From positions 2,852,001-2,916,000 of the forward strand of contig NZ_CP041036.1 in the NCBI RefSeq assembly GCF_006385555.1: a DNA stretch of 64,000 nucleotides. The letters are read 5' to 3'. A program made the position numbers and the translations under genes. This document shows, piece by piece, positions 35,170-43,506 of the stretch. Source of the stretch: Shewanella polaris (GTDB lineage: Bacteria > Pseudomonadota > Gammaproteobacteria > Enterobacterales > Shewanellaceae). Numbering within the stretch: the stretch's first letter is position 1; each line of letters starts with the position of its first letter. A model generated the notes under the pieces. That model had not been told where the DNA came from, made no database searches, and saw only the letters and a program-made list of their open reading frames with translations.

Positions 35170-35706
35170 GGATTTTCGCGCCTCAACGATTTCATTAAGG
35201 CTTAATGGTTTTTCCCGTGTATGTGAAATTCGATGACAAGTCGGACATAAACTTATTAAATCTTCAAGTGAGGTCTCTCTGACTCCTTCAGTGCCTATTG
35301 GATCTTTATGATGACACTCGATAACAAACCGACCATTAAGCTTTAGTTTAAAGCCACAAGCGATACACTTATAACTATCCATCTGTTTTCGTTGCCTAGC
35401 AAGAGAAGAGTTACGAGCGCCAGATAGTATCTTACGATCAATTTCATACCCTTCAATTGCTCGGGGATCATCAAGAGAGAAAGTATCTTCTTTTATTTTT
35501 TTACCTTCACTATACGGACATGAATAGTTTCGCTCATGATGTTCAAAATGAGCCAAGCTATTTGCTCCAGCCTTATGAACTCGGACAGGTTCTCCACAGC
35601 TAACACAAGTAAAGTAAGAATTTTCTTTACTACCATCCCTGAGTTCTAGTGCCTCTGCGACTTCAATTTCTTTACCGTTGCAAATACAATTAACAGCTGC
35701 TTTCAT
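35164..35706 (-). CDS. HNH endonuclease with N-terminal zinc-ribbon, cassette-borne
   Basis: A 180-residue protein. The N-terminal part carries a CxxC zinc motif (FTCVSCGEPVRVHKAG) and HFEHHERNYSCPY, like the zinc ribbon of CoiA-type proteins. The C-terminal part is an HNH nuclease: YKCIACGFKL, the catalytic ECHHKDP, and DLISLCPTCHRISH. HNH proteins of this form include restriction and defence nucleases; the target is not known. GGGAG lies upstream of the ATG. Gene start and stop fit tightly between a G/TTAGAG boundary and an attC, so it is a mobile cassette gene. Phage-defence activity is an inference only. Confidence 0.8.
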   Translation of the reverse strand: MKAAVNCICNGKEIEVAEALELRDGSKENSYFTCVSCGEPVRVHKAGANSLAHFEHHERNYSCPYSEGKKIKEDTFSLDDPRAIEGYEIDRKILSGARNSSLARQRKQMDSYKCIACGFKLKLNGRFVIECHHKDPIGTEGVRETSLEDLISLCPTCHRISHTREKPLSLNEIVEARKSL

Positions 35707-35815
35707 GCATCTCCCTCTAACGAGCCTGGAGAGTTACTCGTTTTAAATTTGTGTTGATTAATGAATAAACAATATCAGATTTCCTATTTTTGATTCAATT
35801 ACTTAGTCTGTAATC

Positions 35816-35878
35816 GACTAAGCTTAGCAGACTAAATTTAGCCACCCAATTTTATGATGAATTAAGACTAAACTTAGC
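35816..35878. repeat. Three copies of a palindromic 13-mer, GACTAARYTTAGC
   Basis: GACTAAGCTTAGC (35816-35828), GACTAAATTTAGC (35830-35842) and GACTAAACTTAGC (35866-35878) occur within 63 bases, each with the dyad CTAA..TTAG. Between the second and third lies CCACCCAATTTTATGA, which recurs at 38287-38302. They lie upstream of the HNH gene in a 356-base region without a normal-sized gene. They could be operator repeats or part of a repeat element. Confidence 0.5.
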
Positions 35879-36000
35879 CTGACGCCTGATAGACAGGATG
35901 TCTGAATGCCTTAAAGCACATGGATGTGCGAGAAAGGCCTGTCAGGCTCACGCTATTTTCTTCAACAGCCTCAAGTTCAGAGTTGAATTTATCCATTTTT
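35874..36000 (-). repeat. REP-like repeat copy A with a conserved 40-codon micro-frame
   Basis: On the minus strand, ATG at 35996 begins MDKFNSELEAVEENSVSLTG and runs 40 codons to 35874. The segment contains the palindromes GCACATCCATGTGC and GACATCCTGTC. Its first 13 codons match the start of copy B (37434 onward, plus strand), mostly with synonymous or conservative changes (Lys/Arg, Glu/Asp, GCT/GCC). Whether the frame is translated is unknown. The palindromes are of the REP/BIME kind. Confidence 0.6.
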
Positions 36001-36018
36001 AAGCAAGACTAACTCGTT

Positions 36019-36025
36019 GTTGGAC
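36019..36025 (-). other. Possible attC core (R'') after the DUF4238 gene
   Basis: GTCCAAC on the minus strand fits the RYYYAAC consensus. It lies about 37 bases after the DUF4238 stop and is one base off the complement of GTTGGAG at that gene's ribosome-binding site. A matching right end could be the AACGAGTAACTCTCCAGGCTCG beside 35721, but then REP copy A would interrupt the site. Weak evidence. Confidence 0.25.
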
Positions 36026-36062
36026 AAAAGTGATTTAGAGAACAGTGGTATTGAAACGAACT

Positions 36063-37292
36063 CTATTTTGCGGGTACACCTCTGCTTTTAGCTAGTCTTA
36101 AAATCGAATTGATAATTTTTTCACTACTATTTTCGACAATCTCTACGGTCACAATATCTTGCTGTGTGCTGCTCAAAAATTCAGTATGGCTATGTTCAAT
36201 TCCAAAACACAGTAACAATCGTTCTAATTCAGGTGTTGCTGTTACATACCATGGCCAAGGGAACTCATCAGCTTTCTTCGGCAAAATAACTAAACAATCT
36301 GATACCGTGAGCGGCACAACAATAAACGTCTCACCATTTACGTCAGTGAAGATATTGCACGTATCAGGTAAGACGATAGATTTTTGTGGTGAGCGAACAA
36401 GTACCCATTGGTTATGAAAAAGAGGTTTAGATAGGTTCCGATACACTTCATGGTTTTTAAAAATACTTTCATAAATAAATTGAACGTACTCAGGATTATT
36501 AGCTTTTTCTACTCCACAATGCTGTTCAATGACTGGTTTCAACTTTGCGTTGTGTGAGTCGATAAACGCTGGATTTCTAATGCGTTGGATAACTATAAAA
36601 CCAACCAGCGCCTGTTTCTGTGGGGTATTGAGAGGCTCAACTTTTAAGACCTTTTGTATAGGGACTGAAGCATCACCTTCAATTAATCCGAAATATGCCT
36701 CTAGCTGATCTGAATACAGATTTCGAACAAATCCCCACTTACCAAATGAAGTATCAATATAGTTGACAACCCCTTTTGATATCGAGTTCTTTCTGATCAC
36801 CCCTTTTTCTGACCAATACCTCTTAATAAATGATTTGGGAATGAAATGATTGTCTGTTACCTCATTAATTTTTAACTCCTTTGCTACAGGAGGAGCTTTC
36901 TCTTTCTCAAGGGCAGATCTTGTTTTTAGTTTCCAACGGTTATGATATTTTTCCAGCCATACATTTTCCGCTATAATTTTTCCTGTATTCAGTATCTTTT
37001 GTTGTCCGATGTCACCTAGACAAAGCTCTCTCTCGGCGGCTAAGTCAATTTCATTTGGCAGCTGTTCTAATGTTTGTGCTTCAATGACCTTAGACTCAAT
37101 GTGATGCCTCAACTTAGCAAATTCGAGGATAATTTCTTCTCGTAAGTTAATGTGAAGTTCTGTCATTTGCGGTTGGGAAATCCTATCCATCTCATGAAAT
37201 ATCAGATCGACAACCTCTTCCCATATCTCCACCAATGCTTGGGCTTGTTTATCCTCAATGTCGGGAAACAATTTGCGTAAGCCTTTTATCAT
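36063..37292 (-). CDS. DUF4238-domain protein of unknown function
   Basis: A 409-residue protein. The central part begins DNHFIPKSFIKRYWSEKG, the (N/Q)H(Y/F)xPxxxLxxF-type opening of DUF4238, and continues with GFVRNLYSDQLEAYFGLIEG and VGFIVIQRIRNPAFIDSH. The first 130 residues are helical and charged, without a recognised domain. The ATG at 37292 is used because GGAG lies 6 bases upstream; the frame extends to 37322 without such a site. It sits in an accessory stretch flanked by inverted copies of a REP-like repeat. DUF4238 has no established activity; a defence role would be a guess from context. Confidence 0.75.
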   Translation of the reverse strand: MIKGLRKLFPDIEDKQAQALVEIWEEVVDLIFHEMDRISQPQMTELHINLREEIILEFAKLRHHIESKVIEAQTLEQLPNEIDLAAERELCLGDIGQQKILNTGKIIAENVWLEKYHNRWKLKTRSALEKEKAPPVAKELKINEVTDNHFIPKSFIKRYWSEKGVIRKNSISKGVVNYIDTSFGKWGFVRNLYSDQLEAYFGLIEGDASVPIQKVLKVEPLNTPQKQALVGFIVIQRIRNPAFIDSHNAKLKPVIEQHCGVEKANNPEYVQFIYESIFKNHEVYRNLSKPLFHNQWVLVRSPQKSIVLPDTCNIFTDVNGETFIVVPLTVSDCLVILPKKADEFPWPWYVTATPELERLLLCFGIEHSHTEFLSSTQQDIVTVEIVENSSEKIINSILRLAKSRGVPAK

Positions 37293-37433
37293 TAAATCTC
37301 CAACAAATAACATTAAACTCACTTACGAACATTATATGAAAATGATTGAGTAAATGGGAATATTTACCCGATTAGACTGAGAACCTTACAACTCATTTTG
37401 GGGCATAAATGAGTCAGCCGGCTATAATTTAAA

Positions 37434-37560
37434 ATGGACAGGTTTAACTCTGACCTTGAGGCCGTTGAAGACTCTTTATACAAGAGTGCGTGAAGCTCAC
37501 ATCCATGTGAGCTTAGCTTTCACGCTACAGGATGTAACATCGGATAGTATGGGGGAAGCG
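37434..37560 (+). repeat. REP-like repeat copy B with a 19-codon micro-frame
   Basis: ATG at 37434 begins MDRFNSDLEAVEDSLYKSA and ends at TGA 37491-37493. This is followed by the palindrome GCTCACATCCATGTGAGC and ACAGGATGT. It is the inverted counterpart of copy A on the other side of the DUF4238 gene. The coding-like conservation between copies contrasts with rapid divergence after codon 13. Confidence 0.6.
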
Positions 37561-37598
37561 CTACAACATTAATGCCCGAATGCCATAAATAAAAAAGC

Positions 37599-38192
37599 TT
37601 AATGAGTCGCTTTATCACCCCAAATTTCTTTTAATCTTTTGTCCCTACCACAACTCCAGCGGTAAGCATTGTATCTAATAGGGTTGTTCTTATAGTAATC
37701 CTGATGGTAACTTTCATCGCCTTTTATAGGATAAAAAATTGAAGCATTTAAAATAGGCGTAATAACTTTGCTATCAGGAAATTGCTTTTCGATGTCCTTT
37801 TTAGACTGTTGTGCAATGTCTCTTTCTGTTGCGTTTGCCACGAAAATCGCGCTTAAATAGCTGGTACCTTTATCACAAAACTGTCCTTTTGCATCAAAGG
37901 GATCAATGTTAACCCAGTAATAATCTAACAGCTCTTTGTAACTCACCTTGTTAGGATCATAGGTTATTTGAACCGCTTCAAAATGACCGCTATGATTACC
38001 ATTATATATGGGGTCTTTTATGTTTCCGCCTGTGAATCCGGAGATCACATCGGTTACTCCATCAAGTTTTTCAAAATCAGACTCCATGCACCAAAAGCAT
38101 CCACCAGCCAAAATGGTTTTATCTGCATTGGCATTAGAAGCATAAGACAATAAACTTGCTGCTAATATTATTAACCCTAGTGTAATTTTCAT
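37599..38192 (-). CDS. msrA: Peptide-methionine (S)-S-oxide reductase, exported form
   Basis: MsrA reduces the S epimer of methionine sulfoxide in proteins. The catalytic GGCFWCMESDFEKLDGV and the GGNIKDPIYNGNHSGHFEAV motifs are intact, and YHQDYYKNNP follows. The 197-residue product has an N-terminal signal peptide (MKITLGLIILAASLLSYASN, cleavage near NANADK), so it acts in the periplasm, unlike the main cytoplasmic MsrA. It stands alone between the accessory region and the second MITE copy, so it may have come with the accessory DNA. Confidence 0.93.
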   Translation of the reverse strand: MKITLGLIILAASLLSYASNANADKTILAGGCFWCMESDFEKLDGVTDVISGFTGGNIKDPIYNGNHSGHFEAVQITYDPNKVSYKELLDYYWVNIDPFDAKGQFCDKGTSYLSAIFVANATERDIAQQSKKDIEKQFPDSKVITPILNASIFYPIKGDESYHQDYYKNNPIRYNAYRWSCGRDKRLKEIWGDKATH

Positions 38193-38632
38193 AATATTTC
38201 CTTTATTTTCAAGGTTGTTGGCATGTTTATCTCTAACATAGCTACAATATGATCTTAATAATTTAAACGCTTACAACATAATCAAACCACCCAATTTTAT
38301 GACAATTAACATAACGGCTTTACGCTTTAATTACGACCGCATTTTCCATCTTTCAAATATATAAATTGACGGAAATTATCAAAAATTTGAGTTCAATATC
38401 AACAAGAGTAAGCATCGCTGTAGATATCACGCAGCACTCGCGATTTGATATCAATATAGCTGGGAAAAGCTAGGGTGAAAGCACGACTGTAACCATTAAT
38501 ATAAGCAATACTGTCATTAAGCTTAAACGAATGTGCTGGCAACATGTCACCGAAGAACTTATAAATAACCCGACTAAAAGCAATTGATTACATTAAAAGA
38601 CCAACTAAACAGAATAAAACTTTCAAATAACC
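38193..38632. other. Gene-free stretch upstream of msrA
   Basis: No convincing frame was seen. It contains CCACCCAATTTTATGA at 38287-38302, the same 16-mer as at 35842-35857, in the same orientation and roughly 100-140 bases upstream of a leftward gene in both cases. Otherwise it is AT-rich with nothing recognisable. Confidence 0.4.
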
Positions 38633-38779
38633 TTAGGGCCTGTTGATCTTTCAAGGTCATGTTTGCAGCGAATTGTTGGCCATTTGTACAAAGCAAAGAC
38701 TTTGATGTGTAGTTATTCTACATAAAAAGTTGATAACGCAGTAAAAATCACCAACAAACACTGCTCGAAGGGTTCGGCA
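38633..38779. mobile_element. Truncated second copy of the MITE-like element
   Basis: It begins TTAGGGCCTGTTGATCTTT, one change from the 19-bp terminal repeat of the element at 13210-13478. It then follows the reverse complement of that element's right half closely (GCAGCGAATTGTTGG, GTGTAGTTATTCTACATAAA, CGAAGGGTTCGGC) for about 147 bases. The other half and second terminal repeat are missing. Confidence 0.78.
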
Positions 38780-38837
38780 CAAAACCCAAAATATAAACAT
38801 AAACTACAGAATGGTAATACCGAGTTTATTGCTCTAT

Positions 38838-38863
38838 AAAAAACGGCGCAAAATGCGCCGTTT
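38838..38863 (-). terminator. Intrinsic terminator of the DASS transporter gene
   Basis: AAACGGCGCA and TGCGCCGTTT form a 10-bp stem around AAA, with a T run on the minus strand. It lies 24 bases after the transporter stop. Confidence 0.85.
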
Positions 38864-38886
38864 GTTCAATGCTATCTATTCTTCCG

Positions 38887-40287
38887 TTAGATATTCCAGA
38901 ATAGATGTGCGATTACCCCGAGTACTATCATGCTAATCACGTTGATGATCATACCTACACGCATCATTTCAGATTGCTTGATAAAACCCGACCCATACAC
39001 AATCGCATTAGGTGGTGTCGCAACAGGTAACATAAAGGCACAGGACGCCGCGATGCCTATCATGACAGACAACATCACTGGCGATAAGCCTAACGCTTCA
39101 GCAATGGCAGCAAAAACAGGTACTAGCAAGGCTGCACTAGCAGTATTACTGGCAAATTCAGTTAACATCACTACGAATGCAACCACGGCAAACACAAATA
39201 GCGACATGTGTGTACTGCCAAAAATATCCGTCATAAAGTGAGCCAGAAATACACTGGTGCCCGTCGCTTTTAAAATAGCACTCAAGGTTAAACCACCACC
39301 GAATAGAATTAATACTCCCCAATCAGTCGTTGTTTCAATTTTCTTCCAACTAACCAAGCCTAAACTTGCCAGTACAACCACGGCACTTAAGGCAATAATA
39401 GTGTCAAACTGAGGAATACCACCCAATGCTTTAGCTAAGGGCACACTAAATATCCAGCTACAAACTGTGGTAATAAAAATGAGTAACGTTAGCTTACCTC
39501 GACGCGTCAGTGTTTTACTTTCACGTTGAATTTCAATCTTGGCAGCAAGATTAGGCTTGAAATACCAATATAAAGCTAACCACATTAACGGCAGTAAAAT
39601 AATAACGGTAGGTATACCAAATTCCAGCCAATCACTGAAGCTTAATCCCACTTGCGCTGCTGCAATGGCATTAGGTGGACTGCCGACTAAGGTTCCTATA
39701 CCACCAATATTGGCAGAATAGGCAATACCTAAAAGCAAAAACAAATAGGTACTATGATATTTATCTTTATCTAATTGCGACAATATCCCCAACGCTAATG
39801 GCAACATCATCGCCGCTGTGGCCGTATTGCTAATCCACATCGAAAGCAAAGCTGTTACCCCAAAAAGCATAAAGCAAGCAACCCCTAATCTGCCTTTTGA
39901 CGCAACTAGTAATTTTTGTGCAATTAATGTATCAATTTTCTGATGATTAAGAGCTGCAGCCAACACAAAGCCACCAAAAAACAAATAAATAATGGGATTG
40001 GCAAAATTAGTCATCGCAACTTTGGTTTCAAACACGCCAAAGCAAACACCTAAAATAGGAACTAATATTGCTGTAATACTAATGTGAATCGCTTCTGTAA
40101 CCCATAAAATGGCCGTAAATACCAAGATAGCTAACCCTGTGTTTATCCCTTGCTCAAAGGGTAAACCGTAAAATAAAGCAAATAACAATATAACGTCTGA
40201 AATTAAAATCAGCATTTTCTTTTGATCAAGCCCCCCCTCCGTTGTGGGTGTTTCGGAGGGGATGTTATTTTTTGAATTTGGTGACAT
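38887..40287 (-). CDS. DASS-family sodium/dicarboxylate (or sulfate) symporter
   Basis: A 466-residue transporter of the divalent anion:sodium symporter (SLC13/INDY) family. Both SNT sodium-site motifs are present, [11 protein letters not shown] and [13 protein letters not shown], each followed by the usual helical breaks, and there are about 11 transmembrane helices. Family members import succinate, malate, fumarate, citrate or sulfate; the exact substrate is not evident. It is a single gene followed by a terminator. Two CRP-like half sites lie in the 446-base upstream region. Confidence 0.9.
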   Translation of the reverse strand: MSPNSKNNIPSETPTTEGGLDQKKMLILISDVILLFALFYGLPFEQGINTGLAILVFTAILWVTEAIHISITAILVPILGVCFGVFETKVAMTNFANPIIYLFFGGFVLAAALNHQKIDTLIAQKLLVASKGRLGVACFMLFGVTALLSMWISNTATAAMMLPLALGILSQLDKDKYHSTYLFLLLGIAYSANIGGIGTLVGSPPNAIAAAQVGLSFSDWLEFGIPTVIILLPLMWLALYWYFKPNLAAKIEIQRESKTLTRRGKLTLLIFITTVCSWIFSVPLAKALGGIPQFDTIIALSAVVVLASLGLVSWKKIETTTDWGVLILFGGGLTLSAILKATGTSVFLAHFMTDIFGSTHMSLFVFAVVAFVVMLTEFASNTASAALLVPVFAAIAEALGLSPVMLSVMIGIAASCAFMLPVATPPNAIVYGSGFIKQSEMMRVGMIINVISMIVLGVIAHLFWNI

Positions 40288-40420
40288 AGGTACAGCCTTG
40301 GAATAATTTTATTTTCAACGAATCTAAGGCATAGGTGATACTTATCAAAGTGCTATATTTTGTATGCTTTTAACTACAACACAACCAAATTAACCGACCA
40401 GAATCACACAAATTAAAATT

Positions 40421-40548
40421 ACGTGATCTAAATTGCATTATTCTGATGTATTTTCATGTTTTAAATTTTCATTAGCATAAATAGCCAGCAGAATTGATAA
40501 GTTATCGTAATTTAATAACTAACACAAAATGTGATCTACGTTTAATTT
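40421..40548. promoter_or_regulatory. CRP-like half sites upstream of the DASS gene
   Basis: AAATGTGATCTACG (from 40527) matches the left half of a CRP site (TGTGATCTA) but not the right. ACGTGATCTAAATTGCAT (from 40421) is a second partial match. A carboxylate transporter under CRP control would be expected, but both sites are degenerate. The rest of the 40288-40733 gap is AT-rich with no gene seen. Confidence 0.25.
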
Positions 40549-40733
40549 TACTTTTTTATAAGCTGCAACAAGCAATTTCATTGTCGTAATAATCACCATT
40601 TTTAAGTGATAAATAAGATTAAAAGACAGCAATATTTTATTATAACTTTATGGTCAAAACACTTAATGTTACTAAATTAAACAGAGATAAACTTAGCCGT
40701 TGATGTCTATGTCTTTTAATGGCCATAACACTG

Positions 40734-41264
40734 TTAACTCAGCTGATAAAATATCACAACAATTCCGGTATAGATAAGCCATAGCGCGAGCGATTTAAAG
40801 CTAGTGTTGTTAAACGTTTGTTCCGTTACTGTTGTGTCTGGATCGGCCGAGACAATATTGGCTGATATGTTATTAGGTTGTCGGAGCGCTTTAACCAATA
40901 AAATAAAAATACCAACACTGACCATTAACCAAAAAACTAATTTAGTCAGTGCAATGTACATTATCGTTCCGCCGACAAGCTCACTAGAACCTACAGCAAC
41001 CTCCCACAGTGCTAAAAACTTTACTATGATGGCAAAACCCCAAATAACCGTCCCCAATTGATAACCTAATTTATGTCCCTTAAACAATAATACACTTGCT
41101 GGGATCCCTAAATAACCTGTCAGTAAGACTGTGGCTAGACTACTCACCATCAACCAAGTACTGGTTGATTCATTGAAAGCGAAACTAGTGAGTGCACTGA
41201 TAGTAAGCAGGACAGGCAGTGCTTGAAGAATGGTAAGCACAGCGATAATGGGTGTTTTTTTCAT
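40734..41264 (-). CDS. Hypothetical multi-spanning membrane protein
   Basis: A 176-residue protein with about five transmembrane helices, the last following a hydrophilic loop (DPDTTVTEQTFNNTSF). The ATG at 41264 has AAGGAT just upstream and begins MKKTPIIAVLTILQALPVLL; the frame could be extended to a TTG at 41339 but that adds a hydrophilic stretch before the first helix. I do not recognise the family and the neighbours give no clue. The 338 bases to its right hold no gene that I can support. Confidence 0.6.
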   Translation of the reverse strand: MKKTPIIAVLTILQALPVLLTISALTSFAFNESTSTWLMVSSLATVLLTGYLGIPASVLLFKGHKLGYQLGTVIWGFAIIVKFLALWEVAVGSSELVGGTIMYIALTKLVFWLMVSVGIFILLVKALRQPNNISANIVSADPDTTVTEQTFNNTSFKSLALWLIYTGIVVIFYQLS

Positions 41265-41602
41265 GGATATCCTTGTGACAGCCCAGGCTTCATCCTTAGA
41301 CTTTATTGAGTTAGCTACCAATATTGATGCGGCAGCCAATGAGTATTACTTTTTAACAAAAAACATACAACCGCAAATTGACCAATAAAAATGCCACAAA
41401 GGTTCTAACGCATAGCAAGCTTACTGACAATATCGACTCTATTAATTACTCATGTAAAGTGATGACTTTGACAACCCCAGTAAGCATTTAACTCACTTAT
41501 GCACTTCATCAAACATAGTGTTGTCCGTTTTATATGAATAAATATCACTATTTCTAAATTATTTAACTGACAAAATCTTTATACTAGGCTCCATTATCGA
41601 CT

Positions 41603-42832
41603 ATGAAAACTAAATACTGCATGAGCTCAGCTATATTACATAACAAAGTACCATCTCGCTTTTCAGGCGTATTATTGGTGATGGGTATTTTGCTTATTGC
41701 GGCTAATTTACGCGCTCCTTTTACCGGCATTGCCCCAGTGCTAGAGCAAATAATTGGTCACTTTGGCCTAAGCGGATCTCAAGCAGGTTTTTTAACCACA
41801 TTACCGTTAATTGCTTTTGCAGTTATTTCTCCTATGGCGGCTATTTTCGCCCGTAAACAAGGCTTAGAACATGCATTGTTTACTGCGCTAATACTGATTT
41901 TATTAGGTATTGTGGCTCGGTTTATTAATTCATCAACCATGCTATTTGTTGGTACTGCCATCATTGGTATAGGTATTGCGATTGCTAACGTATTATTACC
42001 CAGCCTAATTAAACGTGATTTCGCTACAAAAGTGGCACTGATGACCTCCGCTTACGTGCTAACAATGGGCGTTGTATCTGGTGGTTTTTCAACATTGGTA
42101 TTCCCACTTAGCCAGCTAAATGGTTTGGGCTGGCAATTTGCACTTGGTTCGGCAGCCATTATTTCTGTCGCCAGCTTAATTGTATGGACAGCTCAACTGG
42201 GTAAACACACTAAGCCCACCTATTCCGCACACCAATCAGCACCATCAAAAAGTGTATGGCGTTATTTATTAGCTTGGCAAATTAGCTTGTTGTTAGGGTT
42301 AAACTCTTTTTTGAATTACATCATCATTACTTGGCTACCAAGCATACTGACCGACACAGGCCATTCTGCGGTTGAAGCTGGGGCATATCATGGGGCTTTT
42401 CAAATTGCGACCGCACTACCAGGTTTAGTATTAATACCGCTACTGGCTAAGTTAAAAGATCAAAGCGCGCTGAGCTTTATTTTGGCGCTACTCAGTGCAG
42501 CAAGTGCACTAGGTTTACTTTATATACCTCACTTTGCTTTTGTATGGACACTCATGTTGGGCTTTTGCTCTGGGGCGTGTTTTATTTTAGGGTTATCGTT
42601 TATCAGTTTACGTACCGATGACCCACACCAAGCGGCGTCGCTTTCAGGTATGTCACAAAGTGTTGGATATTTACTGGCCGCCGTCGGCCCTATGTTGGCA
42701 GGCCAATTACATACTGCTACTGGGAGTTGGGAAGTACCATTATGGTTATGTGCTATTGCGGGTGTGTTATGTGCATTGTGTGGTTTAGCTGGCGGTAAAA
42801 ACACCACCTTGCATAAATCTGTTGGGGAGTAA
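41603..42832 (+). CDS. CynX/NimT-family MFS transporter
   Basis: A 409-residue major facilitator with 12 predicted helices. The N-terminal NLRAPFTGIAPVLEQI is the family-typical sequence of the CynX (cyanate) / NimT (2-nitroimidazole) group, and LKDQSALSFILALLS lies in the loop between helices 8 and 9. The substrate is unknown; group members export small organic anions or drugs. A second in-frame ATG lies at 41621. The next 674 bases to the right (42833-43506) are AT-rich, with no gene seen. Confidence 0.87.
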   Translation: MKTKYCMSSAILHNKVPSRFSGVLLVMGILLIAANLRAPFTGIAPVLEQIIGHFGLSGSQAGFLTTLPLIAFAVISPMAAIFARKQGLEHALFTALILILLGIVARFINSSTMLFVGTAIIGIGIAIANVLLPSLIKRDFATKVALMTSAYVLTMGVVSGGFSTLVFPLSQLNGLGWQFALGSAAIISVASLIVWTAQLGKHTKPTYSAHQSAPSKSVWRYLLAWQISLLLGLNSFLNYIIITWLPSILTDTGHSAVEAGAYHGAFQIATALPGLVLIPLLAKLKDQSALSFILALLSAASALGLLYIPHFAFVWTLMLGFCSGACFILGLSFISLRTDDPHQAASLSGMSQSVGYLLAAVGPMLAGQLHTATGSWEVPLWLCAIAGVLCALCGLAGGKNTTLHKSVGE

Positions 42833-43506
42833 GCTTATTGTGATGAAAAAAGGTAACAACTCAAGTCATCACCATTCAAGCCTCTTTCAACCTATATTGC
42901 GATAGCCTTCTAGCTTTTCAGCTTTACGCCTTAACGTTGTTTTTATACTGCGTTTCGGTACGCGGCTCGCATCCCCCTAGGCAACAAATCTGGATAGCTT
43001 ACTTACTTTTGGCTATTGATTTTATTGCAGAGTTTGTTTGTACAAAATAAGTGCATTGTTGGACTGTTCAAACCACATTGGTGCTAAAAACACGAACCTA
43101 TCTTTTTTAGAAAATATAACATGTTGATTAAATTACACAAAAAATTTAATTAACACTTGGCATAATTCTTCCTTTTAATAAATGTATTCTGCGAATTTTG
43201 CTCGTAAAGACTCTATTTAACTTATATTCATTGTTGAGTAGTCAATACATTTAGACACTAACGACGGACAAGCAAACTCCCCTATCAACACAGGCGGCAA
43301 CAGCAACGATGTTGATATTTAATGCTCAATGACTTCATAAATGCCAATAAAGACATTCTGTTTGAAGTTTTAACAACAATCGAAACTATTTATGGTTTTT
43401 TGCGGACATAAATAAAGCCTGAATTAAAAAAAGTAAACAATTTTGGTATGGCTATGAACAGAGTGATTTTCACACTACATTCAAAGTAAAACCTATTTGG
43501 AGTAAC

